A DNA stretch of 64,000 nt from Reticulitermes speratus (GCA_021186555.1 JAJKFL010000005.1:6341678-6405677), one strand, 5' to 3'. Numbered from the stretch's first letter, positions 21,207 to 31,841 are shown. Numbers and translations are program-made. The notes: generated by a model not told the origin, from the letters alone.

Positions 21207-21510
21207 AAGAGTCGAATTCGGTTATAACGCCATGAAAGGGACTGAATATTTTGTGTCGTTATAAGCGGGTGTCGTTATAACCGAGGAGCACAATGTTATG
21301 ATTAACACTGAGGAATTAATTTGTACCATAGAATATCTGACGCTATACACAAAGTGTCGCATACACCGATGTCGTTATAAGCGGGTGTCGTTATAACCGA
21401 GGAGCACAATGTTATGATTAACACTGAGGAATTAATTTGTACCATAGAATATCTGACGCTATACACAAAGTGTCGCATACACCGATGTCGTTATAAGCGG
21501 GTTCGACTGT
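21207..21510 (-). mobile_element. pogo-like MITE with internal 116 bp duplication
   Basis: The family consensus starts CAGTCGAACCCGGTTATAAC and ends with the inverse. Here the right end is TTATAAGCGGGTTCGACTGT. Inside, a 116 bp segment starting at 21261 is repeated exactly from 21377 to 21492, so this copy is ~304 bp against 180-190 bp for its sisters. TA flanks and this TIR are typical of pogo/Tigger-type families. Confidence 0.88.
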
Positions 21511-21960
21511 AAATGAATAATTTACTGACTTCAGACCCTGCACACTACATGTTGGTAAGGACCACCAAACCATTAACACCGGGCCTCGTAAATGACTTGA
21601 AACAATGGAATAAGTTACTTACGCTTATATTGGTGCTCGGACTGTCCAGAAAGTATCAGCTTGCACTGAACCCCAAAGTTCATTACAGTGGTTACAAAAG
21701 CCCGGAACTGGAACGTAGCCCCGCGCTAATCATATCCTTTCCAAACAGTCAGGAACCTCATTCAAATCCCATTTTAATATTATACTATCCTCCACTCCTA
21801 GACTTTCTAAGCAGTCACATCCCTTCACGTTTTCCAACTAACATTTCTTTAAGACTCTCTGATTCACCATGCGTGCTACGTGTCTCGCGAATCTTATCCT
21901 CCTTGACTCAATCGCACCCAAAATACTAGCCCCAAATGATGAACTTCCTGGTTACGTCAT
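21511..21960. other. unannotated stretch
   Basis: A plus-strand open frame of about 138 codons (21513-21929) has no recognised domain and biased low-complexity content. Confidence 0.4.
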
Positions 21961-21964
21961 ATCC

Positions 21965-22172
21965 CCACCATCAAGACGCGGACGACTCAGGTTCAATTCC
22001 CGGCAGAAACAAAACACTTCTATTCGCCGAAAACGTCCAGACCGGCTCTACAGCCTCCGCATGTCCCTTTTTTCCCGGGGGTAAAGCGGACGCGGCGTGA
22101 TGTTGAGCACTCCATCTACCGCTGTGGTTAAGAACAAGTAGAGCTGCATGTGCCTTCACGACCTGCACTTGG
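21965..22172 (+). mobile_element. SINE-alpha-related, divergent
   Basis: The B-box-like CTCAGGTTCAATTCCCGGC is followed by CGTCCAGACCGGCTCTACAG, GGGGGTAAAGCGGACGCGGC and AGAACAAGTAGAGCTGCATG, in SINE-alpha order. The A-box region is unclear. Confidence 0.65.
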
Positions 22173-23280
22173 ACAACTTCAGCTGTACCTACAACGTCTA
22201 TTTATTTTGAAAGCCAACGCTCTGCACTGGTCTGTCACATCCTGATTTAAAGCTGTTCCCACAGAGTGAGCAGCGGGGGGGGGGGGGGGGGGGGGGTGCA
22301 AGATTAAAATGTATACAACATATCAGATAATATTACACCTTCATATATTTTAACTTTTACGTGTGTATAACGTGTAAGGTTTGTTAAAAACAACGGTAGG
22401 TGCAGCTGGCGATATGAAACTGGAAATCTGTGACGAAATGCTTACCGCAAATAAACGTAATTGGCACGATGCGTAATACAATTCCGCTTTCAAATCCATA
22501 ATCCACCTGCGTTGAACGTTCAATTAACGGTACTGTCAGAACCAGATATTTATACAGATTTTATTTTTCCCACTTTCCCCTCCAATAAATACCAATTCGA
22601 TGTAAAATAATATTTACATAGATTTCTACATTGTAATATCGAAAGCTAAAACTGAACATGTTTTATGCAGACAAACGTACGGATATTTCCACCACGTTCC
22701 CCTACACGTGCGAAATATCATACACTTCGGTTTGTTCATGATATCAGCCCAACGCCTACCCAATAATACATGTACATTTAACGTTCTGCTGTTAATTAAA
22801 AGGATACCACCACGTACGAGTGTATAAGAACTCATTTTCCTGATGCTGTATGACGTAAGGGAAGCACAATAAAAGTTACAGCAATGCATTATAACACTAG
22901 CCCCCTCCCACCCCACCCGGTTGTAACTCTCCATCATCACTCACCAAACTTCTGTAAACTCTGCAATAATACACGTTAGTAGGTAGCTACACACAAAATG
23001 TTATCGCTACAAATAATAGCAAAGTAGACACTGTATAGAGACGGGTACACAAAGACTAGGGAATAAAAAAATGTGTCAGTAAGTGGGAAAGAGATGGATG
23101 AGACACTGAGCTGGGTTTCAGGTTACACGATACACAAGCGCGCGCCTCGTTTCACAATTAGGTCATAACACTGTCATTCCCCGGGCGTCCGTTTTCACTG
23201 TACGTTACACACTGATGGCATTACCTTTGACTTCATCATTGAATTCCAGTACAGGATTATTGGAACTCGCAAGAAGCATC
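22172..23280. other. unannotated, with a 22-base G tract
   Basis: An uninterrupted run of 22 G lies at 22275-22296. Nothing else is recognised. Open frames are short. Confidence 0.5.
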
Positions 23281-23830
23281 ATACATAACAAGACAGGCAA
23301 TGTACGTACAACGTAATATCGTGACGCGTTCGCGTAACCAGTTGTCGTGGAAAAGCAATAAGTATTAAATATTATGAGTGTGTGTCTGTAGCCTTAGTTA
23401 CCCAGCATGCAAAGCGCATGCGCCGTATTATATTGTCATCTGTGGCCTGTCTGGCTTGTACCATATTTTTCCATATTATCTCATAAACGGCACGATTTTC
23501 TGAAAAAAGTTATTGAACATAAAATGTGTGTTTTGATTTTCTCTACAACTTTTGTCTGAAACATTTCTCCTTCTAAGAAGATTCAGCGAGATATTATCAT
23601 AAATGTACATAGGTCTTCATGTAAAGTACCGTTATTGTTGTCACATTTTAATCAAATCCGAATTTTCTCGACAGATTTTTGAGAGATCCTAAAATATCGA
23701 ATTTCATGAAAATCCTCTAGTGGGAGCCGAGTTTTTTCATGTGGACAGACAGGCAGGCAGACAGACAGACAGCCAGACAGACATGACGAAACTAATGCTT
23801 TTAGCAATTTTGCGAACGCGCCTGAAAGCG
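23281..23830 (+). repeat. RepA, near full length
   Basis: It aligns end to end with 18046-18595: GCAATGTACGTACAACGTAA, GACGCGTTCGCGTAACCA, GCATGCAAAGCGCATGCGCC, a (CAGA/CAGG)n stretch at 23740-23785, and terminal GAACGCGCCT. Confidence 0.87.
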
Positions 23831-23831
23831 G

Positions 23832-23990
23832 CTACCAGTGGGCAGGTTAGTGTAACGGTAACGTTCTAGTGTTTAATGTGGTAGGTTCTGGGTTCGAAAC
23901 TGGGACGGGACACAAACTATTCTGACTGACGTCTTCCGTTGTCTTCGTGTGCAAGTGGCACGTCGATTAAATAAATAATGAAATGAAAAG
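23832..23990 (+). mobile_element. SINE-zeta, tRNA-headed
   Basis: GGGCAGGTTAGTGTAACGGT (A-box region) and GGGTTCGAAACTGG (B-box) lie at tRNA spacing. A short body ends in an AAATAAATAATGAAATGAAA tail. It is the only good copy in the window. Confidence 0.65.
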
Positions 23991-24630
23991 AACGCGCAAG
24001 GAAGCGGTCGAGACCTAACATGAAATACTATCCGGCATTTTCTTGGAGCGAATTAGGAATACCATGGAAATTCTAAGTTAGGACAACACGTGTTCCGACC
24101 AGGATTCGAAAACAGTGCACCGTCCGTATGGTAGTGAGAAGCTTTACCGATTCAGCCAACTGGCTCAGCAGAAGAACTTGACAATGAGTCGACCACAGGC
24201 TACAGATAGTGTTCTGTGGTCTAGGATCCTGTCTGTGCAGGCTGCAACTTACCCCACAGTCTTACCGTAGCTACACGTCTTACCCAGTTGTACTGTGTAC
24301 CTCTAATCCTGTCCTACGCACGGACCTGTCACGGGAGCTCTATCACACAGGAAGCCTGCATCCGCAGGGAATTATGACTCCCTTTCCGCCCTGCAGTTCA
24401 AAACACCTTATTTCATAGCAAAGCCTACAAGTGCCGACCTCTCACTTTGTGACAATATACCTCCACACGACGAAGCTCTTGCCTTGAAATATTAAGTTTC
24501 TCTTCGAATGTTACCTTTCAATTTTTGCAAAGAATGTGGATTGTTCACACAAACTCTATCTTGTAGTGCCCCCACAAAATAATAATAATAATAATAATAA
24601 TATAATTAACTCCATGTAGCACAGTCCTTC
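23991..24630. other. mostly unannotated; tRNA-like head on minus strand
   Basis: On the minus strand at 24090-24180, CAGTTGGCTGAATCGGTAAA and a TTTTCGAATCCTGG B-box-like block suggest another decayed tRNA-derived SINE. (AAT)n lies at 24578-24601. I see no gene. Confidence 0.4.
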
Positions 24631-24634
24631 TTGA

Positions 24635-25030
24635 GAAGCTAACACGTCGTCAGCTAGTCAAGAAATTCCCCTCGTTTTGTGGAACCCGAAGGTTCATTAC
24701 CGCACTCACAACAGCCCGCCACCTGTCCTTATCCTGAGCGTAAGTTGTACCAAAGAATCAGTCCAGGTCCGAGGCTCTGTATAGTGTTTCGTAACATGGT
24801 AATTCTTTTACGGTGAGGAGTTGTTAGCACCTCGCCCAACCCCAAAGCTGGAGGACCACCCCTTGTCGGCTGTCCGCGACTGCTTATTCAATGTATTCGC
24901 AGCTACCCTCCATATCCGGAGGCCGTTCTTCCATCCGCAACCTGAGGACGCGCCATGTCGTGGTGACAGGGACCGACTTAATATAACAACAATAATAATA
25001 GCACGGGTCAAATCTGCAGATCTACATTAC
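24635..25030 (-). mobile_element. LINE-1 copy with large internal deletion
   Basis: The minus strand begins with a leader-like open stretch: RIWRVAANTLNKQSRTADKG then WSSSFGVGRGANNSSP. It runs to a GAGCCTCGGACCTGGACTGA block and then joins directly to the LINE-1 3' end (ACGCTCAGGATAAGGACAGG, CCTTCGGGTTCCACAAAACG). The upstream peptide resembles the region before the endonuclease domain of the same LINE class. If so, several kilobases are missing between about 24735 and 24770. The junction sits in TGGACTGA, which fits both sides, consistent with microhomology joining or template switching. Confidence 0.65.
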
Positions 25031-25275
25031 CATAATCTGCGATTTATCAACTGTTAGCCGAACCTTTCTTCTAGGATCGTCACCGTGGGTCGTTGCATCG
25101 TCCTGCACAAACCGTATTTTTTTCCTTCTTCTGGTAACTGTCTAAACAACTGTGTCAGAGCTAACCGAATGTAGTGCTATAAATTTGCTGTTGCTTCCAC
25201 AAACACGGGACCGACGACTAGCGCGCACTTACTGCACACCACACTCCAAATTCAGTCTACACAAAAGACCTGCAT

Positions 25276-25411
25276 GAACTGAATGGGGACCTTTTGGAGG
25301 ACCTTGTGGAGGACCTTTGGACTGTGGAGGACCTTTTGGAGGACTTTGTGGAGGACCTTTTGGAGGACCTTTGGAGGACCTTGTGGAGGACCTTTTGGAG
25401 GACCTTTTGGA
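25276..25411. repeat. irregular ~11-12 bp minisatellite
   Basis: GGACCTTTTGGAGGACCTTG-type units vary in T-run length and spacing over about 135 bp. Irregular unit length argues against coding. Confidence 0.9.
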
Positions 25412-25565
25412 ACATCAGCATCTGGTATTATGGCTGTTTACATTCCCATTTAACGTAAACCATGTACCTTCCAAAGAAAACACATGATCAAGATACAGAA
25501 ATCCACTGAATAGCGACGCTTCAAAACTTCCTGCTCCGCCAGTCTTACGGCAAAAAATTGCTGTA

Positions 25566-25850
25566 TAAAAGGTAAAGTTCACCCTAGAACAGGCCAAGAA
25601 GGCCCAGAGGGGGAGTAGAGGTATAGCTGTACTCTTTTTTAACCTCGGCGCTAGATGGGGTGAGTGGTCAACGCCACGCCCCGGCCGCTTTTTACCCCCG
25701 GGAACGACCCAGTACCCATTGTACAGGAGACTGGGTAGGCCCCAGGGCCGGTCTGGACGGGTGTTGAAAATCTCGCCCCCACCGGGATTCGATCCCCGGA
25801 CCCTGAAGCCCGTAGCGATCTCTATACCGACTATGCTATCCCGGCCCACG
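25566..25850 (-). mobile_element. SINE-alpha copy with TSD
   Basis: This is a full reversed copy: GGTAAAGTTCACCCTAGAAC at the left and CACCGGGATTCGATCCCCGG (B-box complement) near 25783-25801. The 10 bp TSD AATTGCTGTA is at 25556-25565 and 25851-25860. Both internal promoter boxes look intact. Confidence 0.9.
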
Positions 25851-26004
25851 AATTGCTGTAAGGCTCTCATTTATATGGGCGTAATTTTAAAAAGTGTTTA
25901 CATGTGAGCAGAGGATTTTGACACCCAGCTCGGAACACCCCAACCGTCGCAGAGAATTTCTGGAGGCTTGTTTCCATTCGGGGGCCAAAAGTGCAGTACA
26001 AGTA

Positions 26005-26190
26005 CAGTAGAACCCGGTTACAACGACATCGGTTTATGCGACACCTCGCCTATAGCGTCAGATATTCTGTGGTACCAATTAATTCCTAACTGTTAGCCAT
26101 AACATTACACTCCTCGGTTATAACAACACTCGTTTATAACGACACAAAATAAGCAGTCCCTTTCATGACGTTATAACCGAGTTCGACCTA
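26005..26190 (+). mobile_element. pogo-like MITE
   Basis: It starts CAGTAGAACCCGGTTACAAC and ends TTATAACCGAGTTCGACC. The interior shares AGCGTCAGATATTCTGTGGT and CTCGGTTATAACAACACTCG with 38237-38421, 38979-39165 and 49268-49446. Confidence 0.9.
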
Positions 26191-26596
26191 TAATACATAG
26201 TCGTGTTACGATACTGTGTATCATGAAGTCAATCAAATCAGTTCAAACGAACCAGTCTGCTTTGCAGTACAAAGTGCTGGACAATGGCTGTAATGTTCCA
26301 TGGCGTGTTTTTTTCCCCCTTACTTGACCCATAAACGCCGGCCTGACGCTCTAGTGAGTTTTTACTAGACTTACTAAAGGTTTATTTCACTGCGATCGTT
26401 TGTCTAGCTCCCGTCATCGACTGTTAAACCTCCCCGATACGCGGCGTAAGACGCAACTCTGGCGGAGCGTTGGGCCGGTGCTTATCGGTCAAACAGGAAA
26501 AAAAAAAACACCCTATACTTTCCGCAAATTTCAAGGCTTTGCTGCTTCAAATGGATCATAAAAAGACCCCAGTGTCGTTCCAAGAACACGTGTTCT
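26191..26596. other. unannotated stretch
   Basis: I recognise nothing in it. Confidence 0.4.
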
Positions 26597-26659
26597 GATG
26601 CCGTATGATCGAATTGTGATGCCGTATGATCGAATTGTGATGCCGTATGATCGAATTGT
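26597..26659. repeat. 21 bp tandem repeat, 3 copies
   Basis: The unit GATGCCGTATGATCGAATTG plus T is repeated three times without change. Confidence 0.97.
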
Positions 26660-27205
26660 CCTATCAACACTGAATTTTTTACGAGTTTCCCAGCTTTACA
26701 CTGTAGCTCGCCGACAAAAATTTTTGAACATCAAACTCAAGACTTAACAACTAGAAACAAGGAATGTACACAAAACGTATTTAAAATGTAGGGAAAAAAC
26801 CAAAACAGAAATGCTGGACGGTTTACAACACACAAGTCCATTTGTGGTTTCCGCGGGTTTGACCACACTATTTGAACGTCGAAACAACGCACCATTCTTT
26901 CTCCAGCCTACGCAACGCAGCATTAACAGTCGTCCCCTCCTACCTACCATCAGCAGCACACCAAACGTTGCTGCTGAACCCTGTCGTTACGCACTTCATG
27001 ATTAATAATCTACAAAGAGCAGTGAGCCTTGTCAATACCAGCCGAAATTCGGTGCGGGAAGTTGCCAGACAAAATGCGGTAATCGCGAAACTGTCAGTGC
27101 CATGGACAAGCGCCAGTTTGATTTTCAGGTGAATCATCCCGTTGTGTGCGAAACAGTGAATAATATACTAAATCATAGATACGTCCTCTAACATAGACGT
27201 AAAGC
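26660..27205. other. unannotated stretch
   Basis: Open frames up to 86 codons on both strands have no recognisable domain. Confidence 0.4.
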
Positions 27206-27247
27206 CAGCTACACGTTTCGGCTATTTAGCTAGCCATCATCAGGCTG
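27206..27247 (-). ncRNA. hammerhead-ribozyme-like motif d1
   Basis: Minus strand: stem I CAGC; core CTGATGA; extra T; stem II GGCTA with loop GCTAAA-type and TAGCC; GAAA; segment ACGTGT; A; stem I return GCTG. Stem I is 4 pairs and stem II 5. ACGTGT is not self-complementary but is the exact complement of ACACGT in motif d2. Confidence 0.65.
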
Positions 27248-27279
27248 CATAAAAAGAAGGTAAAAATATTAAGATATAA

Positions 27280-27327
27280 ATACAACTACGTGTTTCGGCT
27301 ATTTGGCTAGCCATCATCAGGTTACAT
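27280..27327 (-). ncRNA. hammerhead-ribozyme-like motif d2
   Basis: Minus strand: stem I ATGTAAC pairs with GTTGTAT over 7 positions including two G-U wobbles. Core CTGATGA, extra T, stem II GGCTA/TAGCC, GAAA, segment ACACGT. It is 75 bp from d1 and in the same orientation, so the two could form a hetero-dimer through their complementary stem III segments. Confidence 0.65.
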
Positions 27328-27368
27328 AATAAAACGTAAAAGATATATTCTACCTTCTTATTATGCAG

Positions 27369-27403
27369 CCTGATGATGGCTAGTCAAATAGCCGAAACAT
27401 GTA
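27369..27403 (+). ncRNA. hammerhead-ribozyme-like motif d3
   Basis: Plus strand: CCTGATGA, extra T, stem II GGCTA/TAGCC with loop GTCAAA, GAAAC, palindrome ACATGT, GTA. Stem I pairs poorly. It is inverted relative to d1 and d2, and its upstream flank (TACCTTCTTATTATGCAG) is complementary to sequence beside d1. Confidence 0.6.
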
Positions 27404-27790
27404 GATATATAATTTCATATAAACATAAGTAATGTTAGCCGAACATACAGTTGGCTTATTTTTATTTATCTACTTTATTTACTTTTGCTAGTAGACGGTG
27501 TAACGCAGGCGGTATACCGACTAGGCTACGGGATAAACAAACCAGGGTTCGAATCCCAGTAGGGAAAAGGGATTTCTCTCGTATCCAAAACGCCAAGAAC
27601 TGGTTCTGGGGAAAGAGATAAAGGAACTTCAGGCAGTAAGGCCGTCTTCGTGTCTGAACCCTGGACTTTCCAAACAGGAGGAGTGCTTACAACATGGCCG
27701 CGACGTTCGGTTAATTCGTAGTTAATTGGTACTAATTTCTTCCGATACTGAACTGTCCTCAAGGTTTTTTTAATTCTCAATATAACTAAA
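27404..27790 (+). other. possible tRNA-headed SINE, otherwise unannotated
   Basis: At 27493-27680, GCGGTATACCGACTAGGCTA and the B-box CAGGGTTCGAATCCCAG stand at tRNA-like spacing, followed by sequence with no second copy that I can align confidently. Confidence 0.45.
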
Positions 27791-27799
27791 ACGAATGTA

Positions 27800-28680
27800 A
27801 TGAGAATCTCAAGGCAGCCATCCCCAATACATAGTATGATAGATCAAAAACAGGCGGAGAATGTGGAATGTTTCAACTATTTGGGTAGCAAGATAACAAA
27901 TGATGCAATATATACACGTGAAATTAAATCCAGAATCACCATGGCAAAAGCAGCATTCAACAAGAAGAATCTTTTCACCAGCAAACTGGAATTATATTTA
28001 ACCCTTTAAAGCCGAAGCGTAAACTGTTTCACTTAAAGACCCAGTTCGAACCGCGCAGTAAACACTTTTGATCACGGTTAAAAAAACAAATCAATAAGGC
28101 AAAAGACGCTGTTTGTTCTGATATAAATACAATACACATAAATACAGTGTGGGCAGAATGTAGAATTGTTGAATGTTAAAACTGTTGCTGCATAAAGTAA
28201 CCATTAGGCTTTAAAAGGTTAAGGAAGGAACTAGTGAAGTGCTACATTTGGAGCATAGCTTTGTGTGGTGCTGAAACGTGGACACTTCGGAAAGTAGATC
28301 AGAAGTATCTGGAAAGTTTTGAAATGTGGTGCTGGAGAAGAATGGAGAAGATCAGTTGGACCGATCGTGTGAGAAATGAAGAAGTATTACATAGAGTGAA
28401 GGAGGAGAGGAATATCGTACATACAATAAAAAGAAGGAAGACTAACTGGATTGGTCACATCTTGCGTAGGAACTGTCTTCTAAAACATGTTATCGAAGGA
28501 AAGCTAGAAGGAAGGATAGAAATGACGGGAAGACGAGGGAGAAGACGTAAGTAGCTACTGGATGACCTTAAGGAAACGAGAAGATACTGGAAATTGAAAG
28601 AGGAAGCACTAGATCGCACTGTGTGGAGAACTCACTTTGGAAGAGGCTACGACCTGTCGTTAAGACTACGGAATTAATGA
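27800..28680 (+). mobile_element. LINE-2 3' part, split by a MITE
   Basis: The first segment (to about 28001) reads ENVECFNYLGSKITNDAIYT and REIKSRITMAKAAFNKK. After the 217 bp MITE it continues ALCGAETWTLRKVDQKYLES, FEMWCWRRMEKISWTDRVRN and TNWIGHILRRN, with a stop near 28554. This order (thumb, then the GAETW and WxxRM blocks) is the C-terminal part of RTE-like LINE reverse transcriptases. The 3' end is TTAATGAATGAATGG. The catalytic RT core and endonuclease are absent. The frame reopens after the stop, so a point mutation probably ended it early. Confidence 0.88.
28002..28218. mobile_element. piggyBac-like MITE inside LINE-2
   Basis: It starts CCCTTTAAAGCC and ends GGCTTTAAAAGG, with TTAA at 27998-28001 and 28219-28222. 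TTAA duplication and CCC-type ends are the piggyBac signature. It shares internal blocks with 4500-4710, 48778-48962 and 61465-61844. It separates two adjacent coding segments of LINE-2, which proves insertion. Confidence 0.92.
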
Positions 28681-28827
28681 ATGAATGGATGTGGACCACG
28701 TGTCACGCGTTCCCGAATGCTGCACAGTAGACCCAATCTCTGTCCAACCGCGGATTTCAAGCACAGGCGCTTTCCCGTTTTTATACAGTTTTGGTAACTG
28801 TGGTGCCTCATAAAGAGCCAATCAAAA

Positions 28828-28995
28828 GCCGTGTCATGGCTCAGGTGGTTAGCCACCGGCATCTCACAGCGCAGTCCCGGTTTAAATACCAGGCCGGTCC
28901 GTGTGGGATTTGTGGTGGACAAAGTGGCACTATCACAGGTTTCTCTCCTATCGGTTTCCTTCGATCATTATCATTCTATCAATGCCCCATACTCA
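28828..28995 (+). mobile_element. SINE-delta, 3'-truncated
   Basis: TCATGGCTCAGGTGGTTAGC and GTGTGGGATTTGTGGTGGAC are clear. The B-box is eroded (CCCGGTTTAAATACC). The family tail block is missing. Confidence 0.8.
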
Positions 28996-29677
28996 TTCGT
29001 TCGCCTATTACGGATATTACATAAACAGACGACAGTCACATGACGGAGGGATTCAAAACAGACAAGACTCTGCTGTGAAGTGGCAGTTAAACATCGTTAG
29101 GACGCGAAAATATGACAAAGCTCCACATAAGATTTACGTTAATATGCATCGCGTGACAGCAGCCAGTGGAGCCAGACAACTCGATTACTTGACTTCATAA
29201 ACACCAGGTGGTACGACTGCTGCGTCGGAAATACATCCTCCTGTCTTTAACCCACTTTGTATGACAAGGAGCATCGGGAGATATTGAAATACCAAACAGG
29301 AGACAGAGCAGAATGCAGCAATGACAGGCAAGGAGTTGGCGACACGAAAGGTGGTACGTAATTTATCGATGTCGTACCAAATACGGCGTCACACATCAAA
29401 TTCTTTCAAAGTTAACAACATTCAAAGTAAAAATGAAATTTTAAGTAACGATAAACAGTACGACAAGCGGATCGAGGCGTTCAGACAGACGTGAAACGTC
29501 TAAAAAAACACTAAAAATATGGTGGAAGTACATTATTGGATGACAAAATGAACAGAATTTTAGCTACTCAGAAATGTGTGTTACAGTCTGATACATAAAA
29601 TGTATCTGTAGATTCGAGTTTATGTTATTCATACATTGTTTCACAAGAATGATGATAATGATGATTATCATCAACAT
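28996..29677. other. unannotated stretch
   Basis: A (GAT)n-rich tract lies at about 29650-29675. I see no gene. Confidence 0.4.
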
Positions 29678-29825
29678 CAGAGGTGCACAGACTTTCCAAA
29701 AATGCAGGAAAAATCTCAAAATTCTAGACTCCAGAAGGGTGATACGAAGCAAGTTCCATACTGAAGACCCAGAAATATTAGGCGTCACCGTACAGAATTG
29801 AGTCGCTCGGGATTTGTGCACCCTG
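29678..29825. mobile_element. hAT-type MITE (GTGCACAAAT family), old
   Basis: The reversed copy ends GGGATTTGTGCACCCTG and begins CAGAGGTGCACAGACTTTCC. The minus strand shares GGCGTC...TAATATT and CAGTATGGAACTT blocks with 3808-3973. The TSD is no longer visible. Confidence 0.78.
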
Positions 29826-30031
29826 ATGTGGTGATGGTCGTGGTGTGATGATAATGATGATTAGTCTTAGGATTATATGCATTTTGCATATAGCATATGT
29901 AAAATAAAACTACATTTAAACTCAAACTTACGACCAATCCTATAAATATTGAATTTCGTCTTTCATTATTTATAGAAGTGGCCCTAAGTGAAAGTTTAAA
30001 TGTTTTATTTCATATACGCTACATGCAAAGT

Positions 30032-30304
30032 GCCGATCCCAGTCGCCGCGCGGTCTAAGGCGTGGGTCTACGGCCCCTCGTTTGCAGGGATTACGGGTTC
30101 GAATCCCGTCGGGCGGGGGGGGGGGGGCATGGATGTCTGTCTCTTGTGAGTGTTGTGTGTTGTCAGGTAGAGGTCTCTGCGACGGGCTAATCACTCATCC
30201 AGAGGAGTCCTACCGTGTGTGGTAGGTCTGAGTCTGATCGCGAAGCCTCGATAATTAGGAGGCCTTGATACGGAATCGGGTCGAAAAGTCACAGGAAAAA
30301 AAAA
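30032..30304 (+). mobile_element. SINE-gamma copy
   Basis: GCCGATCCCAGTCGCCGCGC, GGTCTAAGGCGTGGGTCTAC and B-box GGGTTCGAATCCCGTC are followed by a 13-base G run (30115-30127) and the family body TCAGGTAGAGGTCTCTGCG. An ATGCAAAGT / ATGCAAAAT repeat flanks it (30023-30031, 30305-30313). The G run sits where sister copies have only four or five G. Confidence 0.88.
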
Positions 30305-30319
30305 TATGCAAAATTGATA

Positions 30320-30970
30320 TAATCCAAAGTCTGATGATGGTGGTGGTGGTGGTGGTGCGATGACAGCTTCATCCTTTCCTGGAGAATGAAAAGTAATGTG
30401 AAGACATGTTGTTCCTCTGGTCTCTCAGTTCAAAAGGCCACGAAGGCCAAAAGCAGAAGCACGCTCAGTTCGCACGGTAAACTTCTCACTTTTGTCTCTG
30501 CGAAAAGCGACCACAGAACAATGCAGCTATAACGATGTCTGTTACAATGTAGGGAACTGGGTTAAACCTCAGGCTTAGCTTAGGGATTAAGCAGACACAA
30601 GGAGAGATTTAGAACGCTTATCTTTCCTAAGTCGGACTCCAATCACATCGGCGCCATCTTCAGTTACACGCAGCGCGACGCCAAAATCCTTGCGTCTCTG
30701 CAGCATTAACCAGCGTTCGTGCATTGAAACTTAATGCAGTAGGACAATTACCCACAATGCTATCTGACGTAATCACAACGCGATACGAAACCTACACACA
30801 CACATATACACACACCGTTTACAACGACTGAATTCTCTCCTAACAAAAGATAACACAAATGAGGATGTGCAGGATGTCGGGTATCCACCGTCAGCGTGTA
30901 CAGCGCGTTTCTGAATAAGCGGTCCCCAGCTCAATTCATGTCAGCCCGCAAATTCTATCTAGCATTAGTT
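30320..30970. other. unannotated stretch
   Basis: (GGT)n lies at about 30340-30358. Nothing else is recognised. Confidence 0.4.
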
Positions 30971-31338
30971 GTCGACCTCGGTGGACTAGTGGTTAGCGTG
31001 CTCGCCACTGGACTGGACCCAAGGTTCGCGGGTTCGATCCCGACCGAGGTCGATGAATTTTTAAGGGTGATAAAAATCCGGAGTAAAGCCGGCGGTCCCA
31101 TGTCGTAGATTTACGGCATGTAAAAGAACCTTACGGGCATGAATAGCATCGTAAGCAAAATTCAGCGGTCATTTCTCACCCAAGTCTCCTGACTGAGTCA
31201 CATCAGGATTGAGTCGAGCGCGTCCAGTGGGCTGGTCACTCACTGCCACAAATGCACAAAGACCAAGTAACCTCGGCAAGAGGAGGATCTGTCGAGCCAT
31301 GGTTATTATTATTATTACTATTATTTATTATATTAAGT
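30971..31338 (+). mobile_element. SINE-epsilon copy
   Basis: The head CGGTGGACTAGTGGTTAGCG and B-box CGCGGGTTCGATCCCGACC are strong tRNA-like signals. The body contains TTTACGGCATGTAAAAGAAC and CGGTCATTTCTCACCCAAGT, and the tail is (ATT)n. It aligns with 263-638. Confidence 0.88.
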
Positions 31339-31339
31339 T

Positions 31340-31841
31340 AGTTTATCATATGAAATTCTTAACTATATCGAAGGCTTTTCAGTCGACACAGAAACCAATG
31401 AAATTCTGTTTTCAGTACTGGGTGGCGAAGAAGGCTGGTCGCCGTGTATGTAAGGACTGAGCAGGCTAAGCCGTGTTACAAAACATAAATCCTAGGAAGA
31501 CGGTTCATATTGCACACGCCAGCGTCTCTTTGATATCATTTCCACACAGAGATATTAATTATTGCATTGCTAACACGTTAACACGTGCTGCAGACAGTAA
31601 TTAGATACAAACACCGCTGACGTAATCTGGTCATGGCTCATTTATAGCAACTCGGTCGTTAGTTCAAATTAATACTTAGAATGGATAATATTAGTGAGTG
31701 GCAAATTGGAAAGGGCACCGAAGAAGCAGTATGGCCTAATTATAGGTACAGTACCGGAATCTTCCTGCAGGGACAGAGAAAAACTGTGGAAAACCTCAGT
31801 AAGGACACATGTCTGGCCAAGATATGAATCCGGGACATCTC
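31340..31841. other. unannotated stretch
   Basis: I recognise nothing in it. Confidence 0.4.

Noticed and set aside
25276..25411. Repeat-protein coding segment (GGACCTTTTGGA units)
   Set aside because: Unit length varies between 9 and 13 bp, which breaks any reading frame.
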